NCBI GenBank assembly: GCA_002753735.1
Contig: PEAN01000019.1
Location: 1-60,406, forward strand
Source of the DNA: Magnetococcales bacterium DCbin4
GTDB lineage: Bacteria; Pseudomonadota; Magnetococcia; Magnetococcales; UBA8363
Direction of reading: 5' to 3'
Length of the DNA: 60,406 nucleotides
Shown here: positions 1 through 7,247 of the stretch, piece by piece
Layout of the letters: each line of letters opens with the position of its first letter
How positions within the stretch are numbered: position 1 is the first letter of the stretch
The notes under the pieces: generated by a model
What the model saw: only the letters and a program-made list of their open reading frames with translations
Databases searched by the model: none
What the model was told of the DNA's origin: nothing
Position numbers and translations under genes: made by a program

Positions 1-101
1 GGTTTTGACTTTGATTTTGATTTTGATTTTGACTTTGATTTCATATCCCCCACAGGGGGTTTGGGGGACGAAGTCCCCCAAGGTTTAGACTTTGGTGATT
101 G
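1..101 (+). repeat. Composite hairpin/(TTTTGA)n repeat, copy 1 (cut by window edge)
   Basis: It begins with a degenerate run of TTTTGA/TTTGA hexamers (1-40). Two GC hairpins follow: CCCCC-ACA-GGGGG (47-59) and a 9-bp perfect stem TTGGGGGAC / GTCCCCCAA with loop GAA (61-81). The tail, GGTTTAGACTTTGGTGAT, ends near 101. It matches the stretch starting at 170 almost base for base, except for one extra hexamer. It lies downstream of the 3' end of the minus-strand thrB and contains no believable gene. The part before base 1 is not visible. Confidence 0.85.
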
Positions 102-138
102 ACCGGGGTCGAGTGTGAGGGGGAGGAAAATGATTAAA

Positions 139-265
139 AGAAAAAAGGGGTCTGGGGGATTGCCCCCAGGGTTTTGACTTTGATTTTGATTTTGACTTTG
201 ATTTCATATCCCCCACAGGGGGTTTGGGGGACGAAGTCCCCCAAGGTTTAGACCTTGGTGATCGA
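139..265 (+). repeat. Composite hairpin/(TTTTGA)n repeat, copy 2 (complete)
   Basis: The complete unit has four parts. An A-rich run (139-147) is followed by GGGG and hairpin A: CTGGGGG (152-158), loop ATTG, CCCCCAG (163-169). A TTTTGA hexamer tract spans about 172-204. Hairpins B and C are CCCCC/GGGGG and TTGGGGGAC (224-232) / GTCCCCCAA (236-244). The tail GGTTTAGACCTTGGTGATCGA closes the unit. Read from thrB on the minus strand, hairpin A is followed by ACCCCTTTTTTCTTTT, a good intrinsic-terminator shape. The 266-386 stretch up to thrB shows nothing I can name. Confidence 0.85.
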
Positions 266-386
266 TCACAATCATAATAAAATAACCTTTGACAATATCC
301 TTCCCCAGAACCCTTGTTTTTCTTGATCGTATCCAAAAGCGGGGGGATCTGAATGGTTGAACAACGCATTCCAGGCTTGGCGCGGT

Positions 387-1325
387 TTAATATTTTTGGA
401 AATACCGCAGCCTCGCCATGAAGCTTTCAGGATTGCGCCGGGTCACGGTGGCCCCCTGACGAGGAAAACAATGATCATGGAACCGGCTGAGGCTGAAACG
501 AAACGCAGCGGCCCGGCAGGCGGGGATCATCTGATTTTGTTCCTCGCGGGAGCGTGGTCGCACCTGGTCATAGCCTTGCAGCAAGGCATCGATCCGTTCC
601 TCATGGGGTACGCCAGCATCGTCCAGACACCAGGAACACAGACAGACCGCCAGGTCATACAGCCATGGTCCGTGGCAGGCACTGTAGAAATCGATGATGC
701 CGGTCAGGTCGTCGCCGGAAAAGAGGGTGTTGTCGGGAAACAGATCGCCGTGACACAGCCCCGAGGGCAGGTTGAGGGAAAACCAATGAAGCCGTAACCA
801 GGTGAGTTCGTTTTTGAACCAGGAGACGATGTCCTGGTCAATCAGATCGACGGCGGTTGCAAGACGATGGATCATGGGTTCCCATGCCTCGGGCCGCATC
901 CGTCCGGGTGGGGGGGCGGGAATGGTGGCGCCATGCAGATGGATGCGTCCGAGCCAGAGACCCAGTTGGTGGCATTGTTGCGGGGTGGGGGGATCGGGGG
1001 AGATGCCGGGCAGCAGGGTGACCAGGAGCGCGGGACGATCCGCCAGCATGAACAGAGCCTGACCCTGGTCGTCCTTGATGGGGCGGGGGACGGGGAGTTG
1101 ATGGCGGGAGAGTTCATCCAGCAGACGCACGACAAAGGGGAGGGCGGCGGCTTCCTCTGGATGTTCCACCAGGGTGAGGATGAATATTCCCCTGGGGGTG
1201 GTCAGGCGGAAATTGCTGTTGATGATCCCCTGGGCGATGGCTTCCAGATGCAACGGTGGACCCAGGGATCGTGCCCGGGTGAACGGTTCAAGATTTTCTA
1301 TTTGGACGACCGTATAAACCGACAA
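387..1325 (-). CDS. thrB: Homoserine kinase ThrB (APH-fold type)
   Basis: It phosphorylates L-homoserine with ATP to O-phosphohomoserine, the step before threonine synthase. This is the aminoglycoside-phosphotransferase-fold homoserine kinase of proteobacteria, not the GHMP-fold type. The protein is 312 residues, starting SVYTVVQIENLEPF. The catalytic loop CHGDLFPDN is at about 191-199 (Asp194, Asn199), followed by the metal-binding IDFYSA motif (Asp212). I chose a TTG start at 1325 because the family begins at this point and GGAG sits about 9 nt upstream. The frame stays open far beyond it, across ubiX and ubiU, but that is antisense read-through. The gene is divergent from ubiX, with 12 bp between the start codons. 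Confidence 0.9.
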   Translation of the reverse strand: MSVYTVVQIENLEPFTRARSLGPPLHLEAIAQGIINSNFRLTTPRGIFILTLVEHPEEAAALPFVVRLLDELSRHQLPVPRPIKDDQGQALFMLADRPALLVTLLPGISPDPPTPQQCHQLGLWLGRIHLHGATIPAPPPGRMRPEAWEPMIHRLATAVDLIDQDIVSWFKNELTWLRLHWFSLNLPSGLCHGDLFPDNTLFSGDDLTGIIDFYSACHGPWLYDLAVCLCSWCLDDAGVPHEERIDALLQGYDQVRPRSREEQNQMIPACRAAAFRFSLSRFHDHCFPRQGATVTRRNPESFMARLRYFQKY

Positions 1326-1337
1326 GTGAGGCGCTCC

Positions 1338-1973
1338 ATGGAACGAGGGTGTACGTCCGGGACATCGATCACGCTGGCGTTGACGGGGGCCTCGGGGGCG
1401 GTTTATGGCCTGCGTTTGGCGGAAGCCCTGTTGCTGGCGGGTCAGGCGGTCGATGTGCTGCTTTCCACTGCTTCCCGTACTGTACTGGCTCGGGAATGTG
1501 GACTCAATGTCCAGGGTGATGGGGACGCGGTGGTTCGGGCGTTTCGGCAATGGTCCAGCCATCCCGGAGCGGCGGATGTGTATCGCCATCTGCGGCATCA
1601 TTCCTTGATGGATTGGGATTCCCCTCTGGCTTCGGGTTCCGGGGGGCGGAGGCGGATGGTCATTTGTCCCTGTTCCATGGGGACGTTGGCGGCGGTGGCC
1701 ATGGGATTGTCGGACAATCTGATCGAACGGGCTGCCGATGTGGTGATCAAGGAACGGGGCGAATTGATTCTGGTTCCCCGGGAAACACCCTTGTCGGCCA
1801 TCCATCTGGAACACATGCTGCGCCTGACCCGGATGGGGGTGATGGTGTTGCCCGCCGCTCCCGGTTTCTATCACCAGCCACAAAAGGTATCGGACCTGGT
1901 CGATTTCATCGTGGCCCGGATTCTGGATCAGTTGGGGGTGGCGCAACGATTCATGCCCGCATGGGGGCGGTGA
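1338..1973 (+). CDS. ubiX: Flavin prenyltransferase UbiX
   Basis: UbiX attaches a dimethylallyl group to FMN, making the prenyl-FMN cofactor needed by the UbiD decarboxylase in ubiquinone synthesis. The product is 211 aa. The Rossmann-like start LALTGASGAVYGLRLAEALL is at about 13-32. The PCSMGTLAAVAMGLSDNLIERA segment and the C-terminal PRETPLSAIHLEHML and PAAPGFYHQPQ motifs are typical of the family. The ATG at 1338 is the only reasonable start ahead of the conserved core. Its promoter would have to lie inside thrB. It heads a group with ubiU, ubiV and ubiK. UbiX and Pad1 are the same family, but the context favours the quinone role. Confidence 0.92.
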   Translation: MERGCTSGTSITLALTGASGAVYGLRLAEALLLAGQAVDVLLSTASRTVLARECGLNVQGDGDAVVRAFRQWSSHPGAADVYRHLRHHSLMDWDSPLASGSGGRRRMVICPCSMGTLAAVAMGLSDNLIERAADVVIKERGELILVPRETPLSAIHLEHMLRLTRMGVMVLPAAPGFYHQPQKVSDLVDFIVARILDQLGVAQRFMPAWGR

Positions 1974-2001
1974 AAAATGGCATGGAGCGAAAATACCTTT
2001 T

Positions 2002-2030
2002 TTGCCAATTGTCTCCAAGTGGGATAGACT
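2002..2030 (+). promoter_or_regulatory. Putative sigma70 promoter for ubiUV
   Basis: TTGCCA (2002-2007), a 17-bp spacer and TAGACT (2025-2030) lie in the 108-bp gap between ubiX and ubiU, about 50 nt before the ubiU start. Agreement with consensus is 5/6 and 4/6. I see no clear FNR palindrome (TTGAT-N4-ATCAA) next to it. Assigned by eye. Confidence 0.35.
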
Positions 2031-2081
2031 GCCGTATCGTGTGGATTCAGGGGGGGATGGTCTCGAGTTGGAGCGCCTGGA

Positions 2082-3089
2082 ATGGGAACAAAGGTTGAAG
2101 TGTTGGCACCGGCAGGTAATCTTCCCTCGTTGCGTGCCGCTGTGGACAATGGAGCGGATGCGGTCTATTTCGGGTTTCGCAATGCCACGAATGCCCGCAA
2201 TTTTGAAGGTTTGAATTTCAGCCTGAGCGATGCCGAAGCGGGCATCGCCTATGCCCACCGGCATGGCGTCAAGGCCAATGTGGTTTTGAACACCTTTCCG
2301 CAGGCGGATGACCCGGGGCTTTGGTATCAGACGGTCGATCAAACGGTCGCCCTGGGTGCCGATGCCATCATCATGGCCAATCTGGCGTTGCTCGATTATT
2401 GCCATGAGCGCCATCCCCGCCTGCCCATCCATTTGTCGGTCCAGGCTTCCGCCAGCAATGCCCCCGCCATCAATTTCTACCAACGTCATTTCGGCATCAA
2501 TCGGGTGATCCTCCCCCGGGTGTTGACGGTCGAGGAGATTCGTTCCCTGCGCAGCCGTACCGAGGTCGATCTGGAGGTGTTTGCCTTTGGTGGTTTGTGT
2601 GTCATGGCGGAGGGACGGTGTTATCTGTCCTCGTTTGCCACCGGGGTATCTCCCAATATCGAGGGGGTTTGTTCTCCGGCACGCGCGGTCCGTTTTGAAA
2701 ATGCGGGTTCCCGCCTGAAAACCCGGTTGGGAGAACTGTTGATTGCCGAATACGGTTCCGATGAGGATGCCGCCTATCCGACCGTCTGCAAGGGGCGGTT
2801 CGAGGCCAATGGGCGGGTGTATCACACGATGGAGGAACCGGGATCGTTGAATATTCTGGAAATGTTGCCCGCGGTGATTGAGGCGGGGGTGGTTTCCCTG
2901 AAGATCGAGGGACGCCAGCGGACCAAATCCTATGTGGCGACGGTGACCCGTATTCTCAGACAGGCGGTCGATTCCTATTATGAAAATCCCGCTTCGTTTC
3001 ATCCCAAGGGGAAATGGATCAAGGAATTGAATGCGACCTCGGAGGGGGCGACCCATACCTTGGGGACCTATGAACAACGGTGGCAGTGA
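2082..3089 (+). CDS. ubiU: Ubiquinone biosynthesis protein UbiU (U32 family, O2-independent)
   Basis: UbiU forms a heterodimer with UbiV that hydroxylates ubiquinone precursors without O2, using prephenate as oxygen donor in the E. coli work. The product is 335 aa with a peptidase-U32-like barrel. Four cysteines sit at 173, 180, 197 and 236 (GLC, GRC, GVC, TVC). Their spacing equals that of the [4Fe-4S] ligands of E. coli UbiU (169, 176, 193, 232). The ATG at 2082 has GGAG 8 nt upstream. The stop codon shares one base with the ubiV start (TGATG), indicating translational coupling. The cysteine pattern separates it from the RlhA and TrhP U32 proteins. Confidence 0.92.
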   Translation: MGTKVEVLAPAGNLPSLRAAVDNGADAVYFGFRNATNARNFEGLNFSLSDAEAGIAYAHRHGVKANVVLNTFPQADDPGLWYQTVDQTVALGADAIIMANLALLDYCHERHPRLPIHLSVQASASNAPAINFYQRHFGINRVILPRVLTVEEIRSLRSRTEVDLEVFAFGGLCVMAEGRCYLSSFATGVSPNIEGVCSPARAVRFENAGSRLKTRLGELLIAEYGSDEDAAYPTVCKGRFEANGRVYHTMEEPGSLNILEMLPAVIEAGVVSLKIEGRQRTKSYVATVTRILRQAVDSYYENPASFHPKGKWIKELNATSEGATHTLGTYEQRWQ

Positions 3090-4012
3090 TGCGAATCAGT
3101 CTTGGACCGTGTCCGTTTGACTGGGGCAGGAATGCCCTGAAGGATTTTTACAAAAAGATGGCCTTTGAAACGCCGATCGATATTTTATACATCGGTGAAG
3201 TGGTCTGTTCCAAACGGCAATCATTGACGCCCGAGGAGATGGTGGAGCTGGCACGGGCGCTTGCCCCTTCGGGAAAGGAGATCGTCTTTTCCACGTTGGG
3301 ACTGGTGATGAATGCGGGGGAGGAGGATTTGTTGCATCGGATTGCGGCGGCGGCGGCGACCGGTGATTGGTGGCTGGAGGCCAATGACATGGGGGGAATC
3401 GCGGTGGGGGAAGGGCGTCCCATGGTGGCGGGACCGCATATCACCACCTACAATCCTGATACGGTTGCGTTTCTTGCCAAGGTCGGTGTTCGCCGGGTGG
3501 TGTTCCCGGTCGAGTTGTCGGCGCAGGCGATGGCGGCCTTGATCCGTCGTCAGGGTGAAGGGATGGAGGCGGAGGTTTTTGCTTATGGAAAACTGCCTCT
3601 GACCTTTTCCGCCCGTTGTTATACGGCGCGGGCATTTCGTTTTTCGAAGGCCAATTGCCAGTTCAAATGTAGTGATTTTCCCGATGGGTTGACCATGCGG
3701 ACCCAGGAGGGGGTTCCTTTTTTATCCATTAACGGCACCCAGACCTTGTCGCACCGTATTTATAACCTGGCCGATGAGACCGACCACCTGGAACGAATGG
3801 GGGTCAAGGTGGTTCGGCTGTCGCCGCAGAGTGCGCGCATGGGTGAGGTCATCGCGGTGTGGCATGACCGGTTGCGGCGGCGCATCAGCGATGCAGAGGC
3901 ATGGAACCGATTGTTGGAACTCAATGGTGGCGAGCCGTTTTGCAATGGTTATTTCAATGGACGGCCCGGGCTTGAGTGGGTGGAACCGGGGGCGCGGCCA
4001 GAAAAAAATTGA
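3089..4012 (+). CDS. ubiV: Ubiquinone biosynthesis protein UbiV (U32 family, O2-independent)
   Basis: This is the partner of UbiU in the O2-independent hydroxylation of the quinone ring. From the ATG at 3089 it is 307 aa, beginning MRISLGPCPFDWGR. Cysteines at 40, 177, 190 and 194 (EVVC, ARC, ANCQFKC) match the cluster ligands of E. coli UbiV, including the 13- and 4-residue spacings of the last three. A GTG nine bases upstream is possible, but the TGATG junction with ubiU fits coupled translation. A hairpin repeat begins directly after its stop codon, which may end or attenuate the transcript before ubiK. Confidence 0.92.
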   Translation: MRISLGPCPFDWGRNALKDFYKKMAFETPIDILYIGEVVCSKRQSLTPEEMVELARALAPSGKEIVFSTLGLVMNAGEEDLLHRIAAAAATGDWWLEANDMGGIAVGEGRPMVAGPHITTYNPDTVAFLAKVGVRRVVFPVELSAQAMAALIRRQGEGMEAEVFAYGKLPLTFSARCYTARAFRFSKANCQFKCSDFPDGLTMRTQEGVPFLSINGTQTLSHRIYNLADETDHLERMGVKVVRLSPQSARMGEVIAVWHDRLRRRISDAEAWNRLLELNGGEPFCNGYFNGRPGLEWVEPGARPEKN

Positions 4013-4060
4013 CAAGAAAAAAAAGGGATCTGGGGGATCGCCCCCAGGGTGTTGATTTTG
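4013..4060 (+). repeat. Dispersed hairpin repeat, short form, 3' of ubiV
   Basis: An A-rich run (about 4014-4024), GGG and the stem CTGGGGG (4030-4036), loop ATCG, CCCCCAG (4041-4047) are followed by GGGTGTTGATTTTGTTTTC. This is the first module of the larger repeat at 139-265, without the later GC hairpins. The loop differs by one base from the other copies while the stem is identical. It begins at the ubiV stop codon and ends just before the ubiK ribosome-binding site (AAGGA at 4066). A terminator-like role is an inference. Confidence 0.8.
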
Positions 4061-4078
4061 TTTTCAAGGACAATGACG

Positions 4079-4330
4079 ATGCAAATTGACAATGCAATAC
4101 TCGATCAGATCACCCAGAATGTTCTGGGGGTCTTCAACATGGTGGGACAGACCCGGGAAGAGATGACGCGCAAAATTCGCGACCTGGTCCAGGAAGGGGT
4201 CGAACATTTTGACCTGGTGAGCCGGGAAGAGTTCGATGCGGCCCGTGATTTGTTGAGCAAAACCCGGATCAAGCTGGAACAATTGGAAAAACAGGTCGCC
4301 GAGATGGAACGGGCACAGGCAAGATCATAG
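4079..4330 (+). CDS. ubiK: Ubiquinone biosynthesis accessory factor UbiK (BMFP/YqiC family)
   Basis: This small 83-aa protein belongs to the family that helps the soluble Ubi complex, with UbiJ, act on lipid-bound intermediates under aerobic conditions. The N-terminal half (DQITQNVLGVFNMVGQTREE) is a predicted amphipathic region. The C-terminal half (about 50-80, ARDLLSKTRIKLEQLEKQVA) is a coiled coil with leucine heptads. I chose ATG 4079 over ATG 4073 because AAGGA lies 8 nt upstream of 4079 and only 2 nt from 4073. It is the fourth quinone gene in a row with ubiX, ubiU and ubiV. Confidence 0.88.
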   Translation: MQIDNAILDQITQNVLGVFNMVGQTREEMTRKIRDLVQEGVEHFDLVSREEFDAARDLLSKTRIKLEQLEKQVAEMERAQARS

Positions 4331-4366
4331 GCGGCATTCGGCGATTTGGACCATGGTGAGGGGATG

Positions 4367-5905
4367 ATGTTGGTACGTGTGCAGACGGTGGCGTTGGATG
4401 GGATCAAAGCGGTTTCCGTCGAGGTCGAAGTCGATTTCAGTCCTGGATTGCCAATTTTAGGGATCGTGGGTCTGCCGGAAGGGGCGGTACGCGAAGCCAA
4501 GGATCGGGTGCGTGCGGCTCTGGGCAATTCTGGATTTCATCTGCCGGCCAAAAGGATCATCATCAACCTGGCCCCGGCCCATTTGCCCAAGGGCGGGTCT
4601 TCGTATGATCTCCCCATGGCGCTGGGGTTGTTGGTGGCCATGGGAAAAGTGCCGGGGGAACGGTTGTCGGGATGTCTGTTTTTTGGTGAATTGTCTCTGG
4701 ATGGTCGTTTGCGCGGGGTTCCCGGGGTGTTGCCGGTGGCCTTGTTTGCCAGAAGTGCCGGTTTCGGGCGGTTGATGGTTGCCCGGGAAAATGGCAGTGA
4801 GGCGGCTTTGGTGCCGGATCTTGCGGTTTTTGCCCCGGAAACGTTGTTGGATCTGGTCAAGCATTTGATGGGTGAAGTGCCATTGGCCCCGCTGCCCGCC
4901 ACCGACTGGCATGGTTGGCAGGAGGAGGCGCAGGGAGAGATTCCCGATCTCGCCGAGATCAAGGGCCAGGAATATGCCAAGCGGGCGTTGGAGATTGCGG
5001 CGGCGGGGGGGCACAACATGTTGATGACCGGCCCACCCGGGTCGGGGAAGACGTTTCTGGCCCGGGCGATGCCGGGGATCCTGCCGGAAATGTCGTTGGA
5101 TGAAGCGTTGGAGGTCACGGCGATTCATTCCGTCGCGGGGCGCTTGTCTCCTTCCAGGCCGTTTGTTGCCACCCGTCCTTTTCGCTCGCCACATCATACC
5201 GCCTCAAAAAATTCCCTGGTGGGGGGTGGGGGGCAACCGCATCCGGGAGAAGTGAGTCTGGCGCACAAGGGGGTGTTGTTTCTGGATGAAATCCCCGAAT
5301 TCAGCCGAACCGTCCTGGAAGTCCTGCGTGAACCGCTTGAATCGGGTGAGGCGCATATTTCCCGAACCAGTTATTCCGCCCGTTTCCCTGCCGATTTTCA
5401 ATTATTGGCGGCATGCAATCCCTGTCCTTGTGGCCATTTGGGCCATGGTGGGCGTCCCTGCCGTTGTTCACCGGCCCAGGTGGCGGGTTATCAATCACGA
5501 TTGTCGGGACCGTTGTTGGATCGGATCGATTTGCATGTGGAGGTGCCGCCGGTCCCTGCCGAGGTGTTGGTGGCGTTGCCATCGGGGGAATCGTCGCGGC
5601 AGGTGCGTGCAAGGGTCATGCGTGCCCGGTCGATCCAGTATGAACGCAATGGGATGGGGATCCGCAATTCTGTTTTGAATGGGAAGGCTTTGGAGCATCA
5701 TGCGTCGCTGGCGGCTCCGGTGCGGCGTATTTTACTGGATGCGGGGCAGCGAATGGGGTTTTCGGCGCGTGCCCATGGCCGGTTGTTGCGGGTGGCCCGA
5801 ACGGTGGCCGACCTGGCTCCTTCCGCAGAGATCGCGGTAGAACACATGGCCGAGGCGATTCAGTTCCGGATCGGGGGATTGGGGAGCTGGGGTGGGGTCG
5901 GATAG
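4367..5905 (+). CDS. comM: ComM/YifB family Mg-chelatase-like AAA+ ATPase
   Basis: ComM is a hexameric AAA+ helicase that promotes branch migration when naturally acquired DNA is integrated. The family is also found in species not known to be competent. The product is 512 aa. The N-terminal ComM/Lon-like domain covers about 1-170 (VDFSPGLPILGIVGLPEGAV). Walker A GPPGSGKT is at 222-229, Walker B LFLDE at about 304-308. A zinc-like cluster, CNPCPCGHLGHGGRPCRCSP, comes before the C-terminal lid domain. Two adjacent ATG codons (4364, 4367) are possible. The second gives better spacing to GAGGGG. It is 36 nt after ubiK and may be co-transcribed. Confidence 0.92.
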   Translation: MLVRVQTVALDGIKAVSVEVEVDFSPGLPILGIVGLPEGAVREAKDRVRAALGNSGFHLPAKRIIINLAPAHLPKGGSSYDLPMALGLLVAMGKVPGERLSGCLFFGELSLDGRLRGVPGVLPVALFARSAGFGRLMVARENGSEAALVPDLAVFAPETLLDLVKHLMGEVPLAPLPATDWHGWQEEAQGEIPDLAEIKGQEYAKRALEIAAAGGHNMLMTGPPGSGKTFLARAMPGILPEMSLDEALEVTAIHSVAGRLSPSRPFVATRPFRSPHHTASKNSLVGGGGQPHPGEVSLAHKGVLFLDEIPEFSRTVLEVLREPLESGEAHISRTSYSARFPADFQLLAACNPCPCGHLGHGGRPCRCSPAQVAGYQSRLSGPLLDRIDLHVEVPPVPAEVLVALPSGESSRQVRARVMRARSIQYERNGMGIRNSVLNGKALEHHASLAAPVRRILLDAGQRMGFSARAHGRLLRVARTVADLAPSAEIAVEHMAEAIQFRIGGLGSWGGVG

Positions 5906-5917
5906 ATGGCAGGTTCG

Positions 5918-5970
5918 CCCAATGGATGAACCCGGGAAGAGACGTTCTCCTTTTGGATTCATCCATTGGG
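5918..5970. repeat. Long inverted repeat between comM and the superoxide reductase
   Basis: CCCAATGGATGAA (5918-5930) and its perfect reverse complement (5958-5970) are separated by 27 nt. It lies in the 119-bp gap between converging genes. No T-run follows on either side, so it is not a textbook terminator. It could stabilise the 3' end of the comM or sor transcript. Confidence 0.6.
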
Positions 5971-5989
5971 AAATGACTGCCGGAAGGAT

Positions 5990-6016
5990 GCGGGATGGCC
6001 TGTCGGCCAATCCCGC
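5990..6016. terminator. Hairpin at convergent comM/sor 3' ends, possible terminator
   Basis: GCGGGATGGCC (5990-6000), loop TGTC and GGCCAATCCCGC (6005-6016) pair over 11 bp with one bulged base. The structure is strong and GC-rich and sits 9 bp from the sor stop codon. It lacks a T-tract, so termination would be weak or Rho-assisted. Confidence 0.4.
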
Positions 6017-6024
6017 GCCCAGGC

Positions 6025-6414
6025 TCAGGCAACCGTGACCGCCACTGGATCACATTCCCAGAGACCATGTTTGGTACAATAGGACATGGCAGTGAGGTTG
6101 AGCTTTCCGGCAGGGGCGACGATGTTGAAGGTGACCTCCGCATTGCCCTTGGCCCCCGCACCACCCAACATGCCACTGGTGAAATTGGCTTCACCCAGGA
6201 GCGTGGTTCCGCTGTAAAGCTGGATGGACTTGATGAAATGATCGGGATCGTCGGGATGGGCATAATCCTTGCCCATGCGGACGGTGACCGGAAATTTTTC
6301 TCCCGCCTTGGCGGAAGAGGCACAGTGAATGAACGGGGAATGCCGGTCGATGTAGTCTTTCTTGGCTTCCTTGTCCACAGTGGAAATATCAACATAACGA
6401 TTGACGGCAGGCAT
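6025..6414 (-). CDS. Superoxide reductase, class II (neelaredoxin/desulfoferrodoxin-like)
   Basis: It reduces superoxide to H2O2 at a mononuclear Fe(His4Cys) centre without making O2. The product is 129 aa and lacks the N-terminal rubredoxin-like FeS4 domain, hence class II. The expected ligands are His25, His53, His59, Cys113 and His116. The 6- and 3-residue spacings match the Archaeoglobus enzyme. The usual Glu-Lys-His catalytic triplet reads Asp-Arg-His (23-25), a conservative change at the lysine thought to guide superoxide. The ATG at 6414 has AGGAG about 8 nt upstream. It is the second gene of an operon after a peroxiredoxin, which would remove the H2O2 it makes. Gene names vary (sor, nlr), so no symbol is given. 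Confidence 0.88.
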   Translation of the reverse strand: MPAVNRYVDISTVDKEAKKDYIDRHSPFIHCASSAKAGEKFPVTVRMGKDYAHPDDPDHFIKSIQLYSGTTLLGEANFTSGMLGGAGAKGNAEVTFNIVAPAGKLNLTAMSYCTKHGLWECDPVAVTVA

Positions 6415-6449
6415 GGGGAAACTCCTGGTTGGAGGTTGGTGAATGAGGA

Positions 6450-7049
6450 TCAGAGCGATTTGGCGTGGGCTGCAAGATATTCCGCCACACCGCTGATCGA
6501 GGCTTTCATGGAGGGTTTCTTTTTGTCCCAACCGGCAGGGCAGACTTCGCCGTGGGTTTCGGTGAACTGAAGGGCATCGACCATGCGCAGCATTTCGTCG
6601 ATGTTGCGTCCGAGGGGAAGGTCATTGACCACCTGATGGCGCACGATCCCCGCCTTGTCGATGAGGAAGGAACCACGCAGGGCGATGCCCGGGCCGAAAT
6701 AGAGGTCGTAATTTTTGGTGATCTCCTTCGAGATGTCGGCGACGAGGGGATATTGCACATTGCCGATGCCACCCTGGTTGACCGGGGTATTTTTCCAGGC
6801 CAGGTGGGTGAAGTGGGAATCGATGGAGACTCCGATGACTTCGACGCCGCGTTCTTTGAACTCTTTCAGGCGATGGTCGAAGGCGATGATTTCCGAGGGG
6901 CAGACGAAGGTGAAATCAAGGGGATAGAAGAACAGAACGACATATTTGCCCTTGAAGCTGGCCAGGGAGAAATCGTCTTTGAAGGAGTTGTCGGGCATGA
7001 CGGCGGTGGCGGTGAAGTCGGGTGCGGGTTTGGTGACAAGAACGCTCAT
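6450..7049 (-). CDS. Peroxiredoxin, typical 2-Cys (AhpC/Prx1 type)
   Basis: This thiol peroxidase reduces H2O2 and organic peroxides. The product is 199 aa. The peroxidatic Cys50 lies in FYPLDFTFVCPSE, the resolving Cys170 in HGEVCPAGW, and the C-terminal tail after 180 is that of the Prx1 subgroup. The segment YFGPGIALRGSFLID replaces the more usual GVAFRG region. No reductase (AhpF) is adjacent, so thioredoxin is the likely electron donor. It is first in a two-gene minus-strand operon with the superoxide reductase 35 nt downstream. It diverges from an XRE-cupin regulator. Confidence 0.92.
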   Translation of the reverse strand: MSVLVTKPAPDFTATAVMPDNSFKDDFSLASFKGKYVVLFFYPLDFTFVCPSEIIAFDHRLKEFKERGVEVIGVSIDSHFTHLAWKNTPVNQGGIGNVQYPLVADISKEITKNYDLYFGPGIALRGSFLIDKAGIVRHQVVNDLPLGRNIDEMLRMVDALQFTETHGEVCPAGWDKKKPSMKASISGVAEYLAAHAKSL

Positions 7050-7166
7050 GGTGATGAATCTCCAATGCTATGGAACGGGTGAATATTAACTGAAACCAAA
7101 TGCAGCGATCCGAAAAGGGATGGGTAGGCCGGAAGGCTGCAACCGTTTGTTGTTTTAATCAGTTGC

Positions 7167-7196
7167 ATTAAACTTGATTTTCCTGGTTGGCGTCAA
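7167..7196 (-). promoter_or_regulatory. Putative promoter of the peroxiredoxin-superoxide reductase operon
   Basis: On the minus strand TTGACG (7196-7191), an 18-bp spacer and TTTAAT (7172-7167) lie about 120 nt before the peroxiredoxin start. Each hexamer matches consensus at 5 of 6 positions. A perfect 8-bp palindrome GATATATC (about 7208-7215) lies upstream and could be an operator for the neighbouring XRE protein. That is speculation. Confidence 0.4.
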
Positions 7197-7247
7197 GGAG
7201 AAAAAATGATATATCGTCATTATTGTCGGTGAAGCAACAAAAACAGG

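Noticed and set aside
85-369. Minus-strand 94-aa frame with a Ser-Lys repeat
   Set aside because: The repeat is just the (TTTTGA)n tract translated. There is no homology-like segment.
1326-3077. Minus-strand frame continuing from thrB across ubiX and ubiU
   Set aside because: It has no family motifs beyond the thrB part, and it is exactly antisense to two well-supported genes. Antisense open frames like this arise from the codon bias of the + strand.
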